64,000 nucleotides of DNA from JAPOXR01 sp965221815 (GCA_965221815.1 OZ244915.1:2666001-2730000); one strand, 5' to 3'. Shown: positions 9,591-18,567, counted from the stretch's first letter. Translations and numbers: made by a program. The notes: a model not told the origin generated them from the letters alone.

Positions 9591-10565
9591 ATGAACCTGT
9601 TTAAAGCGAAACTGTTTGCAACAGTGGCCATGTGCCTTGGCATCAGCGGAATGCAAGTTGCGGCACAAGATTGTCCGAGAGGCGACCTGGATGAACGCTA
9701 CTGTGATGCTGATGGAGACCTGATCGCCGATATCCCCACAGATGAGAGCATGCTCATTGATCCCGATCCGCTGATTTTTGCGTACACGCCAGTCGAAGAT
9801 CCTGCGGTCTATGCGACCGCCTGGTCGGACTTTCTGACACATCTTGAGGCGGAAACCGGAAAAAGTGTGGTGTTCTTCCCGGTTCAGTCAAACGCCGCGC
9901 AGATCGAGGCCATGCGTTCCGGCCGTCTTCATATTGCCGGTTTCAACACCGGTTCAAATCCACTGGCCGTCAACTGTGCGGGATTCCGTCCCTTCACGAT
10001 TATGGCATCCAAGGATGGAAGTTTTGGCTACGAAATGGAAATCCTGACACATCCGGATTCGGGAATCGACACGGTCGAGGATATCCGAGGCAAACAACTT
10101 GCCTTTACATCACCGACTTCGAATTCGGGGTTCAAAGCCCCGTCGGCCATCCTCAAAAGCGATTTCAACATGGTGGCCGAGGTTGATTTTGAACCGGTTT
10201 TTTCAGGCAAGCATGACAACTCAATCCTCGGCGTGGCCAACAAGGATTATCCAGCCGCATCAATTGCCAACTCGGTTCTCCACCGCATGATCAGCCGTGA
10301 CGTTGTTGAGCCGGAGCAGGTCATTTCGCTTTACAAATCGCAAACTTTCCCGACCACGGGCTTTGGTGTCGTGTACAATTTGAAACCTGAACTCCAGGAA
10401 TCAATTCGCAACGCCTTTTTCAATTTTCAATGGGAAGGCACGACGCTGGAAGAAGAATTCTCCAAATCCAACGAAGGTCAGTTTCTCGAAATGACCTATC
10501 AGGAATTTTGGGAAGTCATCCGCAAGATTGATGCGGCGAATGGTGTCAGTTACGCTTGCCAGTAG
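9591..10565 (+). CDS. phnD: Phosphonate-type ABC transporter substrate-binding protein
   Basis: Periplasmic binding protein of the PhnD (phosphate/phosphite/phosphonate) family, 324 residues. A signal peptide ends at MQVAAQ near residue 24. The family core is clear: PLIFAYTPVEDPAVY, VFFPVQSNAAQIEAMRSGRL, AGFNTGSNPLAVNCAGF, and DIRGKQLAFTSPTSNSG, where the SPTSNSG segment matches the usual anion-binding loop. I chose ATG 9591 over the upstream frame because it starts the signal peptide and follows AAAGGA. It heads phnD-phnC-phnE-phnE. The ligand cannot be read from sequence. The divergent methylthioribose salvage operon makes a pentose-like ligand possible besides phosphonates. Confidence 0.85.
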   Translation: MNLFKAKLFATVAMCLGISGMQVAAQDCPRGDLDERYCDADGDLIADIPTDESMLIDPDPLIFAYTPVEDPAVYATAWSDFLTHLEAETGKSVVFFPVQSNAAQIEAMRSGRLHIAGFNTGSNPLAVNCAGFRPFTIMASKDGSFGYEMEILTHPDSGIDTVEDIRGKQLAFTSPTSNSGFKAPSAILKSDFNMVAEVDFEPVFSGKHDNSILGVANKDYPAASIANSVLHRMISRDVVEPEQVISLYKSQTFPTTGFGVVYNLKPELQESIRNAFFNFQWEGTTLEEEFSKSNEGQFLEMTYQEFWEVIRKIDAANGVSYACQ

Positions 10566-10621
10566 GATTGACATGCCGCGCAGGTTAAAGCGTCTCTGGC
10601 CCACAAAAGCAGGACGGTTCG

Positions 10622-11410
10622 TTGTTACGTCTTGAAAAACTCTCAAAGACTTACAAGACGGGAGATCAAGCCCTAACGGCGATTGATCTCAACATTCCCG
10701 AGGGGCAGGTGATGGCACTCATCGGCCCCTCGGGAGCTGGCAAGTCGACCTTGATCCGATGCATAAACCGGCTGGTTGAACCGACCAGCGGGCACGTCTG
10801 GTTGAAAAATCGGGATCTGACTCGTCTTTCCGCAGGCGGATTGCGTCGCGAACGACGGCGTATGGGTATGATTTTCCAGGAATACGCCCTGATCGAGCGG
10901 CTGACCGTCATGGAAAACGTACTGTCCGGAAGACTCGGCTATGTCGGATTCTGGCGCAGTTTTCTGCGCCGCTACCCACAAGACGATGTGGATTCGGCCT
11001 TCAGACTCCTTGACCGCGTCGGTCTGTTGGAAATGGCCGACAAACGTGCCGACGAACTCTCCGGTGGCCAGCGCCAGCGGGTGGGTATCTGCCGGGCGCT
11101 CATCCAGGACCCTGATCTGCTGCTGGTCGATGAACCGACGGCGTCTCTTGACCCCAAGACATCGCGCCAAATCATGCGACTGATATGCGAACTCTGCGCA
11201 GAACGACAGCTGGCAGCAATCATCAATATTCATGACGTAGCCCTTGCACAGATGTTCGTTCAGCGGGTTGTCGGACTGCGACACGGCAATATCGAATTCG
11301 ATGGTCCGCCTGAATCCCTCACGCCTCAAGTTCTGACGATGATCTATGGAGAGGAGGATTGGGAGAGAACGATTCAACGAATCGATGCCGACGGGGCAGC
11401 CGACGAATGA
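10622..11410 (+). CDS. phnC: Phosphonate-type ABC transporter ATP-binding protein
   Basis: ATPase subunit of the PhnCDE importer, 262 residues. Walker A is GPSGAGKST (residues 35-43), the signature LSGGQRQRV (146-154), and Walker B LLLVDEPTASLD (from 167). The PhnC-typical opening LEKLSKTYKTGDQALTAIDL is present. Translation appears to begin at TTG 10622, preceded by AGGACGG. The last four bases overlap phnE (ATGA), implying translational coupling. The protein drives import through the two PhnE permeases at the inner membrane. Confidence 0.9.
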   Translation: MLRLEKLSKTYKTGDQALTAIDLNIPEGQVMALIGPSGAGKSTLIRCINRLVEPTSGHVWLKNRDLTRLSAGGLRRERRRMGMIFQEYALIERLTVMENVLSGRLGYVGFWRSFLRRYPQDDVDSAFRLLDRVGLLEMADKRADELSGGQRQRVGICRALIQDPDLLLVDEPTASLDPKTSRQIMRLICELCAERQLAAIINIHDVALAQMFVQRVVGLRHGNIEFDGPPESLTPQVLTMIYGEEDWERTIQRIDADGAADE

Positions 11411-12219
11411 GCAGTGAACTTGACAGCGTACTGGGGAAGCGTTGGAAAAAACCTCCATTGATCAGGCGCACGTGGCTACGAAGATCTTTGTCTATCGGCT
11501 TCGTGATTTATCTGATTCTGGCAATCGCTACGATCGAGGTCAACTGGCTGCGTGTCTACGAGGGTCTTGACCGCGGCCTTTTATTCATCCTCGCATTTGC
11601 CAGCCCTGATTTCATATCAAGATCGTCGGATATCTGGACGGGCATGGTGGAAAGTCTTGTCATGACGGTGGCTGCATCTGTGGTCGGGATTGCCATTTCG
11701 ATTCCGATTGGCCTCGGTGCAGCGCGCAATATCGCTCCGTTACCAGTCTATCTGGTCTGTCGTGGAATTGTCGCCATCAGTCGGGCCCTGCAGGAGATTA
11801 TTGTCGCCATTCTGTTGGTTGCGATTTTTGGTTTTGGCCCTCTCGCCGGTTTTCTGACATTGAGCTTTGCAACAATAGGCTTTTTGTCGAAGTTGCTGGC
11901 AGAAGATATCGAAAGCATGGATCGGGTCCAAGCCGAAGCGATCAGAGCTTCCGGATCCAGCTGGCTGCAGTGGATCAATTATGGTGTCCAGCCCCAGGTC
12001 ATGCCGCGATTGATTGGTCTGAGTCTGTATCGGGTGGATATCAATTTCCGCGAAAGCGCCATTTTGGGTCTGGTCGGTGCCGGGGGCATCGGGGCAACCT
12101 TGAACACGGCCTTCGATCGCTATGAATATGATACTGCAGCCGCGATTCTGATCCTGATCATCGTCATCGTCATGTCTCTCGAATATATCTCGGGAATGAT
12201 CCGCGCAAAGGTCCAGTAA
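11407..12219 (+). CDS. phnE: Phosphonate-type ABC transporter permease, first copy
   Basis: Inner-membrane permease of the PhnE family, 270 residues with about six hydrophobic segments. The family signature EAIRASGSSWLQW (EAA loop, contacting PhnC) and the C-terminal FRESAILGLVGAGGIGATL are clear. The start ATG 11407 overlaps the phnC stop. A longer in-frame start at 11359 would lie inside phnC and adds a hydrophilic tail not typical of the family. The next permease begins on the last base of this gene, so the two are coupled and probably form a heterodimeric channel. Confidence 0.85.
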   Translation: MSSELDSVLGKRWKKPPLIRRTWLRRSLSIGFVIYLILAIATIEVNWLRVYEGLDRGLLFILAFASPDFISRSSDIWTGMVESLVMTVAASVVGIAISIPIGLGAARNIAPLPVYLVCRGIVAISRALQEIIVAILLVAIFGFGPLAGFLTLSFATIGFLSKLLAEDIESMDRVQAEAIRASGSSWLQWINYGVQPQVMPRLIGLSLYRVDINFRESAILGLVGAGGIGATLNTAFDRYEYDTAAAILILIIVIVMSLEYISGMIRAKVQ

Positions 12220-13034
12220 TGCCGGTATTCGAGAAGGGAGAGAGCAAGGTCTGGCAACGCCGAACCCGTACGCAGTCCTTGTTCCACTGGGCTGTGTGGC
12301 TGACCGGAACAGCGGTCTTTGTCTATTGCTGGGAGAGGATATCCGAAGCGACGACTTGGTTCTTTGTGTGGGATGCGCCGCGCATTTCTGCAGATATCTG
12401 GACGCGCGCGACACCGCCGCGCTGGGAATATGTGTCCCAGCTCGGTGGTCCGATCTGGGATACTCTGAATATTGCAACTCTTGGTACGATCATCGCAATC
12501 TGCCTGGCCGTCCCGATCGCGTTTTTGGCCGCACGCAATACCACGCCGTCTGTGCTGATTGTCCGGCCAATAGCCTTGCTGGTGATCGTATCCTCCCGAT
12601 CCATCAACTCCCTGATCTGGGCGCTGCTTCTGATCGCAATTATTGGCCCTGGTGTCCTTGCTGGTGTGCTGGCGATCGCGATCCGATCAATCGGATTTTG
12701 CGCCAAACTCCTTTATGAAGCGATTGAGGAAATCGACGAAAGTCAGGTCGAGGCGATTCGCGCTGTCGGGGCCAGACCCTGGCAAGTCATGACCTATGGT
12801 ATCGCCCCCCAGATTTTGCCCGCCTTCGCTGGCATCACTGTATTTCGCTGGGACATCAATATCCGCGAGAGCACCGTGCTGGGCCTTGTCGGTGCAGGCG
12901 GGATTGGCCTGCAGCTGCAGGCTTCACTGAACGTCCTGGCATGGCCACAGGTCAGCCTCATCCTTCTCGTCATTCTTGTTGCAGTGATCATCAGCGAATG
13001 GATATCGGCGAAGGTGAGAGGAGCCATAATCTAG
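12219..13034 (+). CDS. phnE: Phosphonate-type ABC transporter permease, second copy
   Basis: Second PhnE-family permease, 271 residues. It carries the EAA loop VEAIRAVGARPWQVMTYG and the same C-terminal hallmark, NIRESTVLGLVGAGGIGLQL. It overlaps the previous gene by one base (TAATG). Two different PhnE subunits are common in PhnCDE-type systems, for example PhnE1/PhnE2 and PtxC-type operons. The TAG stop at 13032-13034 is formed by the junction with a 100-bp MITE. Removing the element and one TA would restore ATC TAA, so the protein is unchanged by the insertion. Confidence 0.85.
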   Translation: MPVFEKGESKVWQRRTRTQSLFHWAVWLTGTAVFVYCWERISEATTWFFVWDAPRISADIWTRATPPRWEYVSQLGGPIWDTLNIATLGTIIAICLAVPIAFLAARNTTPSVLIVRPIALLVIVSSRSINSLIWALLLIAIIGPGVLAGVLAIAIRSIGFCAKLLYEAIEEIDESQVEAIRAVGARPWQVMTYGIAPQILPAFAGITVFRWDINIRESTVLGLVGAGGIGLQLQASLNVLAWPQVSLILLVILVAVIISEWISAKVRGAII

Positions 13035-13133
13035 GGGCTTATAAAGATGAATTGACATACCGCATTATGTTGCGCCAGTCTTTCAATAAAAACACATCAT
13101 ATTGTATTCTGTCAAATGGTCTTTATAAGCCCC
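13034..13133. mobile_element. 100-bp MITE with TA target duplication
   Basis: A perfect 14-bp terminal inverted repeat, GGGGCTTATAAAGA at 13034-13047 and its complement at 13120-13133, bounds a 100-bp unit with no ORF. It is flanked by TA at 13032-13033 and 13134-13135. Farther in, the arms still match partly (GTCAA blocks near 13054 and 13111). TA duplication with short inverted repeats is typical of IS630/mariner-type MITEs. The element sits directly in the stop codon of the second phnE. As RNA the arms could also pair and act on the phn transcript 3' end. Confidence 0.7.
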
Positions 13134-13262
13134 TAAATATTGGCATGGCTGTCTGGATCTGCGATGGTGATCGAAAACATCAGGCAGGGAAAACCGGGCA
13201 TAAGCGGCAGGCAACACGATATGAGCGATGCAGAATGAGAGAACCTTCCTTCGATTCTTCCT

Positions 13263-13385
13263 CAGAAACACAAGGTACCGCACCGGTTGAATGACCGGTG
13301 GGTGACGAACGAGATTTTCCTCGTGCTGCGCTCGGGCACCCCCTGGCGTGCCCTCTATAAGGAATGCAACCGGATCGAACCGGCC
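13263..13385 (+). pseudogene. Fragment of an IS5-type transposase
   Basis: In one frame the DNA reads HRLNDRWVTNEIFLVLRSG followed by TPWRALYKE. This corresponds to the N-terminal helix-turn region of IS5-group transposases (consensus DDRRVLNGIFWVLRSGAPWRDLP). The intact IS at 47.2 kb has the related block FLEGVLWRFRTGTPWRDLP. Nothing of the catalytic domain follows. It is a short relic in the 530-base gap between the phn operon and the next importer. The remainder of the gap, apart from the MITE and a short repeat at 13421, shows nothing recognisable. Confidence 0.55.
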
Positions 13386-13420
13386 TTAGGCACAATAAAG
13401 GAATTCCGCCGCGCCATGTG

Positions 13421-13479
13421 CCGCCAGCCGTTACCTGCTACGCGCACTGGCAAAAAAAATAAATGGTTGCAACAGCCTG
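13421..13479 (+). repeat. Left copy of a diverged ~58-bp direct repeat
   Basis: This stretch (CCGCCAGCCGTTACCTGCTA onward to ACAGCCTG) aligns over about 58 bases, with roughly a quarter of positions changed, to 18927-18984 in the same orientation. The copies lie on both sides of the Ugp-type importer cluster. No gene identity is clear. It may be the end of an old insertion sequence. Confidence 0.45.
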
Positions 13480-13565
13480 TCCATAAGGGAATCACACTTT
13501 TTGTATGTTGACCCATTTGCAGACATTGTTAAAGATCGGTTGATGAGCTACGATGTGGGTGCGGC

Positions 13566-14651
13566 ATGACGTCTTTGTCCGGCAAGTCCGTCGCATTGCG
13601 TGATATTCAAAAGTCGTGGGGCAAAACCACAGCTTTGGACGGGGTGACATTGGACATCGAAGCCGGGAAATTCACGGCCCTGCTTGGACCATCGGGCTGC
13701 GGCAAATCCACGGCACTGAGGTTGATCTCTGGTCTGGAGGCCCCGACTTCGGGCGGCATCAAGATTGGTGGTGAGGAGGTGACGGGTACCGCACCTGCTG
13801 CCCGTGACATTGCAATGGTGTTCCAATCCTACGCCCTGTTCCCGCATCTTTCCGTGGCTGAAAACATCATATTCGGGCTACGTGTGCGCGGGATCAACCG
13901 GTCTGAGCGTGACGTCAAACTGACCGCAGCAGCGGATCTGCTTGGCCTCCGCGCGTTACTTGATCGCAAACCAAGCCAGCTATCTGGCGGCCAACAACAG
14001 CGTGTCGCGCTGGGACGTGCCATTGTGGCTGAAAAATCCATCTTTTTGATGGACGAACCCCTGTCCAACCTGGACGCCAAACTGCGCGGCGAAATGCGTG
14101 AAGAAATCCGGTCTTTGCAACAACGTTTGGGCGTCACAATGATCTATGTGACACATGATCAGGTCGAAGCAGTGACCATGGCAGACTGCGTTGTCTTGAT
14201 GAACCATGGCCGGGTCGAACAGGTCGCCCCACCTCGGCAAATCTATGATGCGCCCCAAACACTTTTTGCCGCCAGGTTCATCGGCACCCCACCAATGATG
14301 ACTTTCGCAACGAATATGTTGGGCATTGAGATCGAAAACGTCACTCTGGGTTTACGCCCTGAATGCGTCAAGATCACACAAGTTGGCCCGATCCGTGGCG
14401 AAGTTACCCATGTTGAATATCTCGGCGCGGACGCCATGATCGAGTGCCGCGTCCAGGACACGATCCTGATGTGCCGCGTCCCAGGAAAAACCGACCTCAC
14501 ACCCGGCAGCGCCGTTTCGCTGAACTTTGCGCCCGAGGATCTGCACGCCTTTGACAGCACAACAGGCCGTCGGCTCAAGCACCTGCCTTTCGAAATTGAA
14601 GCGGCCAGCGCGCTTCAAGCCACTGGCTTTACCCAAGCCGATCAATCATAA
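13566..14651 (+). CDS. UgpC/MalK-type ABC transporter ATP-binding protein
   Basis: ATPase of a carbohydrate (CUT1) importer, 361 residues. Walker A is GPSGCGKST (41-49), the Q-loop VFQSYALFPHLS is standard, the signature is LSGGQQQRVALGRA (139-152), and Walker B is FLMDEPLSNLDAK. A C-terminal OB-type regulatory domain follows (LGLRPECVKI, VEYLGADAMIECRV). It is the first gene of a run ATPase, binding protein, permease, permease, isomerase-like. Gene order and resemblance suggest a UgpBAEC-like system for glycerol-3-phosphate or another polyol ester, but MalK-type ATPases do not define the substrate. The run is bracketed by transposase debris. Confidence 0.85.
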   Translation: MTSLSGKSVALRDIQKSWGKTTALDGVTLDIEAGKFTALLGPSGCGKSTALRLISGLEAPTSGGIKIGGEEVTGTAPAARDIAMVFQSYALFPHLSVAENIIFGLRVRGINRSERDVKLTAAADLLGLRALLDRKPSQLSGGQQQRVALGRAIVAEKSIFLMDEPLSNLDAKLRGEMREEIRSLQQRLGVTMIYVTHDQVEAVTMADCVVLMNHGRVEQVAPPRQIYDAPQTLFAARFIGTPPMMTFATNMLGIEIENVTLGLRPECVKITQVGPIRGEVTHVEYLGADAMIECRVQDTILMCRVPGKTDLTPGSAVSLNFAPEDLHAFDSTTGRRLKHLPFEIEAASALQATGFTQADQS

Positions 14652-14668
14652 CATTCAGGAGAAACAAT

Positions 14669-15952
14669 ATGTTTTCTAATATCTTCAAGACTGCAGGTGC
14701 CGCGACTGTTGCTGCGTTTGGATTTGCAAACCATGCCTTGGCCGTAGATCTTGAATTCTACTTCCCTGTGGCTGTTGGCGGCGCAGCTGCTGACACTATC
14801 GAACATCTGACCGCAGAATATGTTGCAGCCAACCCGGGCGTAAACATAGAAGCAATCTACGCAGGTTCTTACTCTGATGCGGGTCAAAAAGCGCTAACAG
14901 CGGCGCGTGGTGGCAATCCACCACAGATCTCTGTCTTGCTCTCCACTCAGATGTTTACTTTGATCGACGAAGACGTGATTGTGCCATTTGATGACTTCGT
15001 TTCTGAGGAAGATAAAGTGTCCTGGATTGGCGGCTTCTACCCGTCGTTTATGGAAAACTCCCAAACCGGCGGCAAGACCTATGGTATCCCGTTCCAGCGC
15101 TCCACACCGGTTCTGTACTGGAACAAAGCCGCCTTCGCTGAGGCAGGCCTGAATCCGGATGTTGCACCCGCAAACTGGGATGAAATGGTAGAATTCGCAA
15201 TGAAGCTGACCAAGAAAGATGCAAACGGCGACGTGACCCAGTGGGGTGTACGTATCCCTTCTGCTGGCTTCCCTTACTGGCTGTTCCAAGGTCTTTCCAC
15301 ACCGGCGGGGGCGATCTTGGCCAATGCAGACGGCAACAAAGTGAACTTCAACGGCCCAAAAGTTGTTGAAGCACTTGAATATCTGGTGGCATTGTCTGCG
15401 GACCACGGTGTGATGCAGCCGGGGTCCATTGAGTGGGGCACGACGCCCAAAGCCTTTTTTGAAGGTGAAACAGCGATGATGTGGACCACCACAGGCAACC
15501 TGACCAACGTTCGCAATAATGCGCCGTTTGACTTCGGCGTTGCGATGCTGCCAGCGAAAGAACGCCGTGGTGCGCCTACAGGTGGTGGTAACTTCTACCT
15601 GTTCAAGGATTCCTCAGATGAGCAAAAGCAAGCTGCTGTTGACTTTGTAAAATGGATCACAGCCCCAGAGCAAGCTGCTGTATGGTCCATTGCAACTGGA
15701 TATGTTGCGCCAAGCCCAGCCGCTTGGGAAACTGAGAAGATGAAAGCCTACACCGCGGATTTTCCACCAGCACTGGTGGCCCGCGACCAGCTGGAGTTCG
15801 CGGTTGCGGAACTTTCCACCTATGAAAACGGCAAGGTAACCCAAGCGTTCAACGACGCTCTGGCAGCCGCGATCGCAGGCGAGACATCCGCAAAAGAAGC
15901 TCTGGATGAAGCACAAGCAAAAGCAGAGCGTATCCTGAAGCCTTACCAATAA
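14669..15952 (+). CDS. Extracellular solute-binding protein family 1, UgpB-like
   Basis: Periplasmic sugar-type binding protein, 427 residues. A signal peptide ends at ANHALA (about residue 25). The core reads LEFYFPVAVGGAAADTIEHL, IPFQRSTPVLYWNKAAF, KDANGDVTQWGVRIPSAGFP, and GETAMMWTTTGNLTNV, a layout typical of UgpB-like family-1 binding proteins. A strong AGGAGAAACAAT precedes ATG 14669. It lies 17 bases after the ATPase gene and is followed by a strong stem-loop, an arrangement that usually raises binding-protein levels above those of the permeases. The likely ligand class is glycerol phosphate or a related small polyol ester, by context only. Confidence 0.85.
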   Translation: MFSNIFKTAGAATVAAFGFANHALAVDLEFYFPVAVGGAAADTIEHLTAEYVAANPGVNIEAIYAGSYSDAGQKALTAARGGNPPQISVLLSTQMFTLIDEDVIVPFDDFVSEEDKVSWIGGFYPSFMENSQTGGKTYGIPFQRSTPVLYWNKAAFAEAGLNPDVAPANWDEMVEFAMKLTKKDANGDVTQWGVRIPSAGFPYWLFQGLSTPAGAILANADGNKVNFNGPKVVEALEYLVALSADHGVMQPGSIEWGTTPKAFFEGETAMMWTTTGNLTNVRNNAPFDFGVAMLPAKERRGAPTGGGNFYLFKDSSDEQKQAAVDFVKWITAPEQAAVWSIATGYVAPSPAAWETEKMKAYTADFPPALVARDQLEFAVAELSTYENGKVTQAFNDALAAAIAGETSAKEALDEAQAKAERILKPYQ

Positions 15953-15965
15953 CCCCTGATCGTTT

Positions 15966-15992
15966 GCTCTGTCCGGCCCGGCCGGGCAGAGC
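15966..15992 (+). terminator. Stem-loop after the binding-protein gene
   Basis: GCTCTGTCCGGC pairs with GCCGGGCAGAGC around a three-base loop (one G-T pair), 14 bases after the stop codon. The following CTTCTT is only weakly T-rich. It probably acts as a partial terminator or mRNA 3'-end stabiliser rather than a full stop, since the permease genes follow on the same strand. Confidence 0.65.
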
Positions 15993-16015
15993 CTTCTTCC
16001 TGAAACGAGATCATT

Positions 16016-16894
16016 GTGAGCTCTGAACGCCGACAATGGATTTATGCATGGCTGATGATGACACCCGCCATGATTTTATTGATCACATTCACTCATTACC
16101 CGGCCATTCAGACGATCATCAATTCCTTTTTCTCCACCGCCCGAGGACGCCGGAAATCGGTCTTCATTGGGTGGGATAACTACCAGACTTTGCTGCAGGA
16201 CGATGTCTTCTGGAAGGTTCTGATAAACAATTTCTGGTACGCGGTATGGACTATTCCTCTATCTGTCATCCTGTCCCTGGCGATGGCGCTTTGGGTCAAC
16301 GACAAACTGAAGGGGCGTGGCTTTCTGCGCATGGCCTATTTTACGCCGACCGTGTTGCCACTGATTGCGGTCGCCAATATCTGGCTATTTTTCTATACGC
16401 CGGGCTTTGGTTTGATTGACCAAATTCGAGGGCTGTTTGGTCTGGCTGAACAAAACTGGATGGGATCGCCTGATACAGCACTTTATGCCATGATCGCCGT
16501 GGCGATCTGGAAAGAGGCTGGGTTCTTCATGATCTTCTACCTCGCGGCTCTACAAACCATCTCGCCCACCCTGCGAGAGGCCGCCTCTATTGAAGGTGCC
16601 AGCAAGTTTTACTACTTTCGCCGCGTGCTGTTTCCCCTGTTGATGCCCACAACGTTGTTTGTATCCATCAACGCAGTCATCAACTCTTTCCGCCTCGTTG
16701 ACCATATCTTTGTGATGACCGAGGGTGGGCCTAACAATGCTTCTTCGCTCTTGTTGTTTTACATCTACAAGGTTGCCTTCGATTATTGGGACACCGCCTA
16801 TGCAGCCACACTGACCGTTGTGATGATTGCGCTCCTGATCTTCTTGGCAATCGGTCAGTTCTTTTTCTTTGACAGACGGGTGCATTACAAATGA
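16016..16894 (+). CDS. ABC transporter permease, UgpA/MalF type
   Basis: Inner-membrane permease with six hydrophobic segments, 292 residues, beginning at GTG 16016. The EAA loop is LREAASIEGASKFYYFRRVLF, contacting the ATPase, and the C-terminal block MTEGGPNNASSLLLFYIYKV is the family hallmark. It overlaps the next permease by four bases. It forms the channel with the downstream UgpE-like subunit. Confidence 0.85.
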   Translation: MSSERRQWIYAWLMMTPAMILLITFTHYPAIQTIINSFFSTARGRRKSVFIGWDNYQTLLQDDVFWKVLINNFWYAVWTIPLSVILSLAMALWVNDKLKGRGFLRMAYFTPTVLPLIAVANIWLFFYTPGFGLIDQIRGLFGLAEQNWMGSPDTALYAMIAVAIWKEAGFFMIFYLAALQTISPTLREAASIEGASKFYYFRRVLFPLLMPTTLFVSINAVINSFRLVDHIFVMTEGGPNNASSLLLFYIYKVAFDYWDTAYAATLTVVMIALLIFLAIGQFFFFDRRVHYK

Positions 16895-17733
16895 GCGATA
16901 TAGTTATGTTCCGTCCAACCCTCACGCTGAATTATGACCGGGTGCTCAATACGCTTGCGGCTTGGTTGCTCGCTCTTTTCTGGCTCCTTCCACTCGCCTA
17001 CGCGGTTTGGACAGCCTTTCACCCGGCCGAATATGAAACCCGTTTTGTGCCCTTTGCGCCGCTCACGCTGGAGAATTTCGCCCAAGCGTGGTCCGAGGCA
17101 CCCTTTGCGCGATATTTCCTGAACACCATGATCCTAGTGACAGGTATTTTGGCAGCACAATTTACGCTCTGCACATTGGCAGCCTTTTCATTTGCACGTT
17201 TCACTTTTCCAGGCCGCAATATCTTGTTTGCACTGGTGCTGATCCAGCTCTTGGTCATGCCCGACATCCTGATTGTGGAGAACTATCAGACCATGCGCAG
17301 GCTCGGCCTGATTGACACAATTGCTGCCATCGGATTGCCTTACGTAGCCTCAGCTTTTGGAATTTTCCTTCTGCGTCAAACATTCATGACCATTCCGAAA
17401 GAGTTGGATGAGGCTGCCCGCATCGAAGGATGTAGCTATCTGGGGATTCTGTGGCGCGTCTATATTCCACTCGCCAAGCCAACGTTCTTGGCCTATGGGC
17501 TTGTGTCTGTCAGCCACCATTGGAACAACTTTGTCTGGCCGCTGATCATCACAAATTCCGTAGAAACGCGCCCCCTTACTGTGGGCCTGTCCATCTTTGC
17601 GGTGACCGATGCCGGCATCCAATGGTCCGTGATTAACGCGGCCACGCTGATGACATCCGGCCCGCTTCTAATCGCTTTTCTGCTGTTCCAACGTCAATTC
17701 GTCCAGAGCTTTATGCGTGCGGGTATCAAGTAA
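16891..17733 (+). CDS. ABC transporter permease, UgpE/MalG type
   Basis: Second permease of the same importer, 280 residues, six membrane segments. The EAA loop ELDEAARIEGCSYLGILWRV and preceding LPYVASAFGIFLLRQTF are typical of UgpE-type proteins. The start overlaps the upstream gene (ATGA). Only 15 bases separate it from the isomerase-like gene, so all five genes probably form one operon. Confidence 0.85.
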   Translation: MSDIVMFRPTLTLNYDRVLNTLAAWLLALFWLLPLAYAVWTAFHPAEYETRFVPFAPLTLENFAQAWSEAPFARYFLNTMILVTGILAAQFTLCTLAAFSFARFTFPGRNILFALVLIQLLVMPDILIVENYQTMRRLGLIDTIAAIGLPYVASAFGIFLLRQTFMTIPKELDEAARIEGCSYLGILWRVYIPLAKPTFLAYGLVSVSHHWNNFVWPLIITNSVETRPLTVGLSIFAVTDAGIQWSVINAATLMTSGPLLIAFLLFQRQFVQSFMRAGIK

Positions 17734-17748
17734 CTTACGGAGCCTCTT

Positions 17749-18567
17749 ATGTCTGAACTGCCTACAGTCGGCGCGGCACTGACCTTGGATGGTCTCACGA
17801 CCCTGCGCGACGAGATGTTTGATCACAGCCGCGATCTGGAATTGCAGGATTTCCATAATCCAACTGTACTGGACAGCGACTTTGCGCCTCTTGTGGAGCG
17901 CGCCAGGAAAGCACTGGATGGCTACCCTGGCCGTCATGGTATTCACGGCCCGTTTTGGGATTTGCCCTTGGCTACGTGGGACCCCATGATCCGCAGCGTG
18001 ATCCATGAGCGGATGTTCAAAGCTCTGGATATCTGCGAGCATCTGGGCAGCAGCCACATGGTGATCCACAGTCCTTATCAGGAATGGGACCATCGAAACA
18101 TCATGCACTATCCAAATAGTAGAGAGGGTATTTTTGAGCGTTTTCAAGCGACGATGGCTCCGATTGTCACACGTGCCGAAGACATCGGCACCACGATTGT
18201 TCTTGAGAACATCAGCGACATTGACCCATATTTCCGCGTTGAGTTGGCGGCAAGCCTTCAATCTGACTCGCTGCAAATCTCGGTTGACACAGGGCATGCA
18301 CATTACGCCCACGGAACTTGCGGAGCGCCTCCTGTAGACTACTTTATCAAAGCCGCAGGAAACGCATTGCAGCATGTCCACCTGCAAGATGCCGACGGAT
18401 ATGCAGATCGGCATTGGGCTCTGGGTGACGGGACCATTCATTGGGTCTCGGTCTTCAGGACCCTTGAACAACTTGAGAGCAAACCAAGGCTTGTTATCGA
18501 AGTCCACGTTCCAAATGGCGTCCAGAGATCGTTTTCTTTTCTCAAATACGAAGGTTTGGCACTTTAG
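17749..18567 (+). CDS. Sugar phosphate isomerase/epimerase-like TIM-barrel protein
   Basis: A 272-residue xylose-isomerase-like TIM barrel (AP endonuclease 2 family). Metal-ligand candidates appear along the barrel: HGPFWDLP, HMVIHSPYQEWDHRN, IVLENISD, ISVDTGHAHYAHG, HVHLQDADG, and the final LVIEVH. This pattern of Glu, Asp and His on strand ends is usual for the superfamily, where members isomerise, epimerise or cleave sugars. The exact reaction is not readable from sequence. As the last gene of the importer operon it probably acts on the imported compound. The 3' end lies next to transposase relics. Confidence 0.7.
   Translation: MSELPTVGAALTLDGLTTLRDEMFDHSRDLELQDFHNPTVLDSDFAPLVERARKALDGYPGRHGIHGPFWDLPLATWDPMIRSVIHERMFKALDICEHLGSSHMVIHSPYQEWDHRNIMHYPNSREGIFERFQATMAPIVTRAEDIGTTIVLENISDIDPYFRVELAASLQSDSLQISVDTGHAHYAHGTCGAPPVDYFIKAAGNALQHVHLQDADGYADRHWALGDGTIHWVSVFRTLEQLESKPRLVIEVHVPNGVQRSFSFLKYEGLAL

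Noticed and set aside
13034..13133. Ordinary terminator of the phn operon
   Set aside because: The inverted arms are 72 bases apart and lack a T-run; the TA flanks fit a transposed element better.
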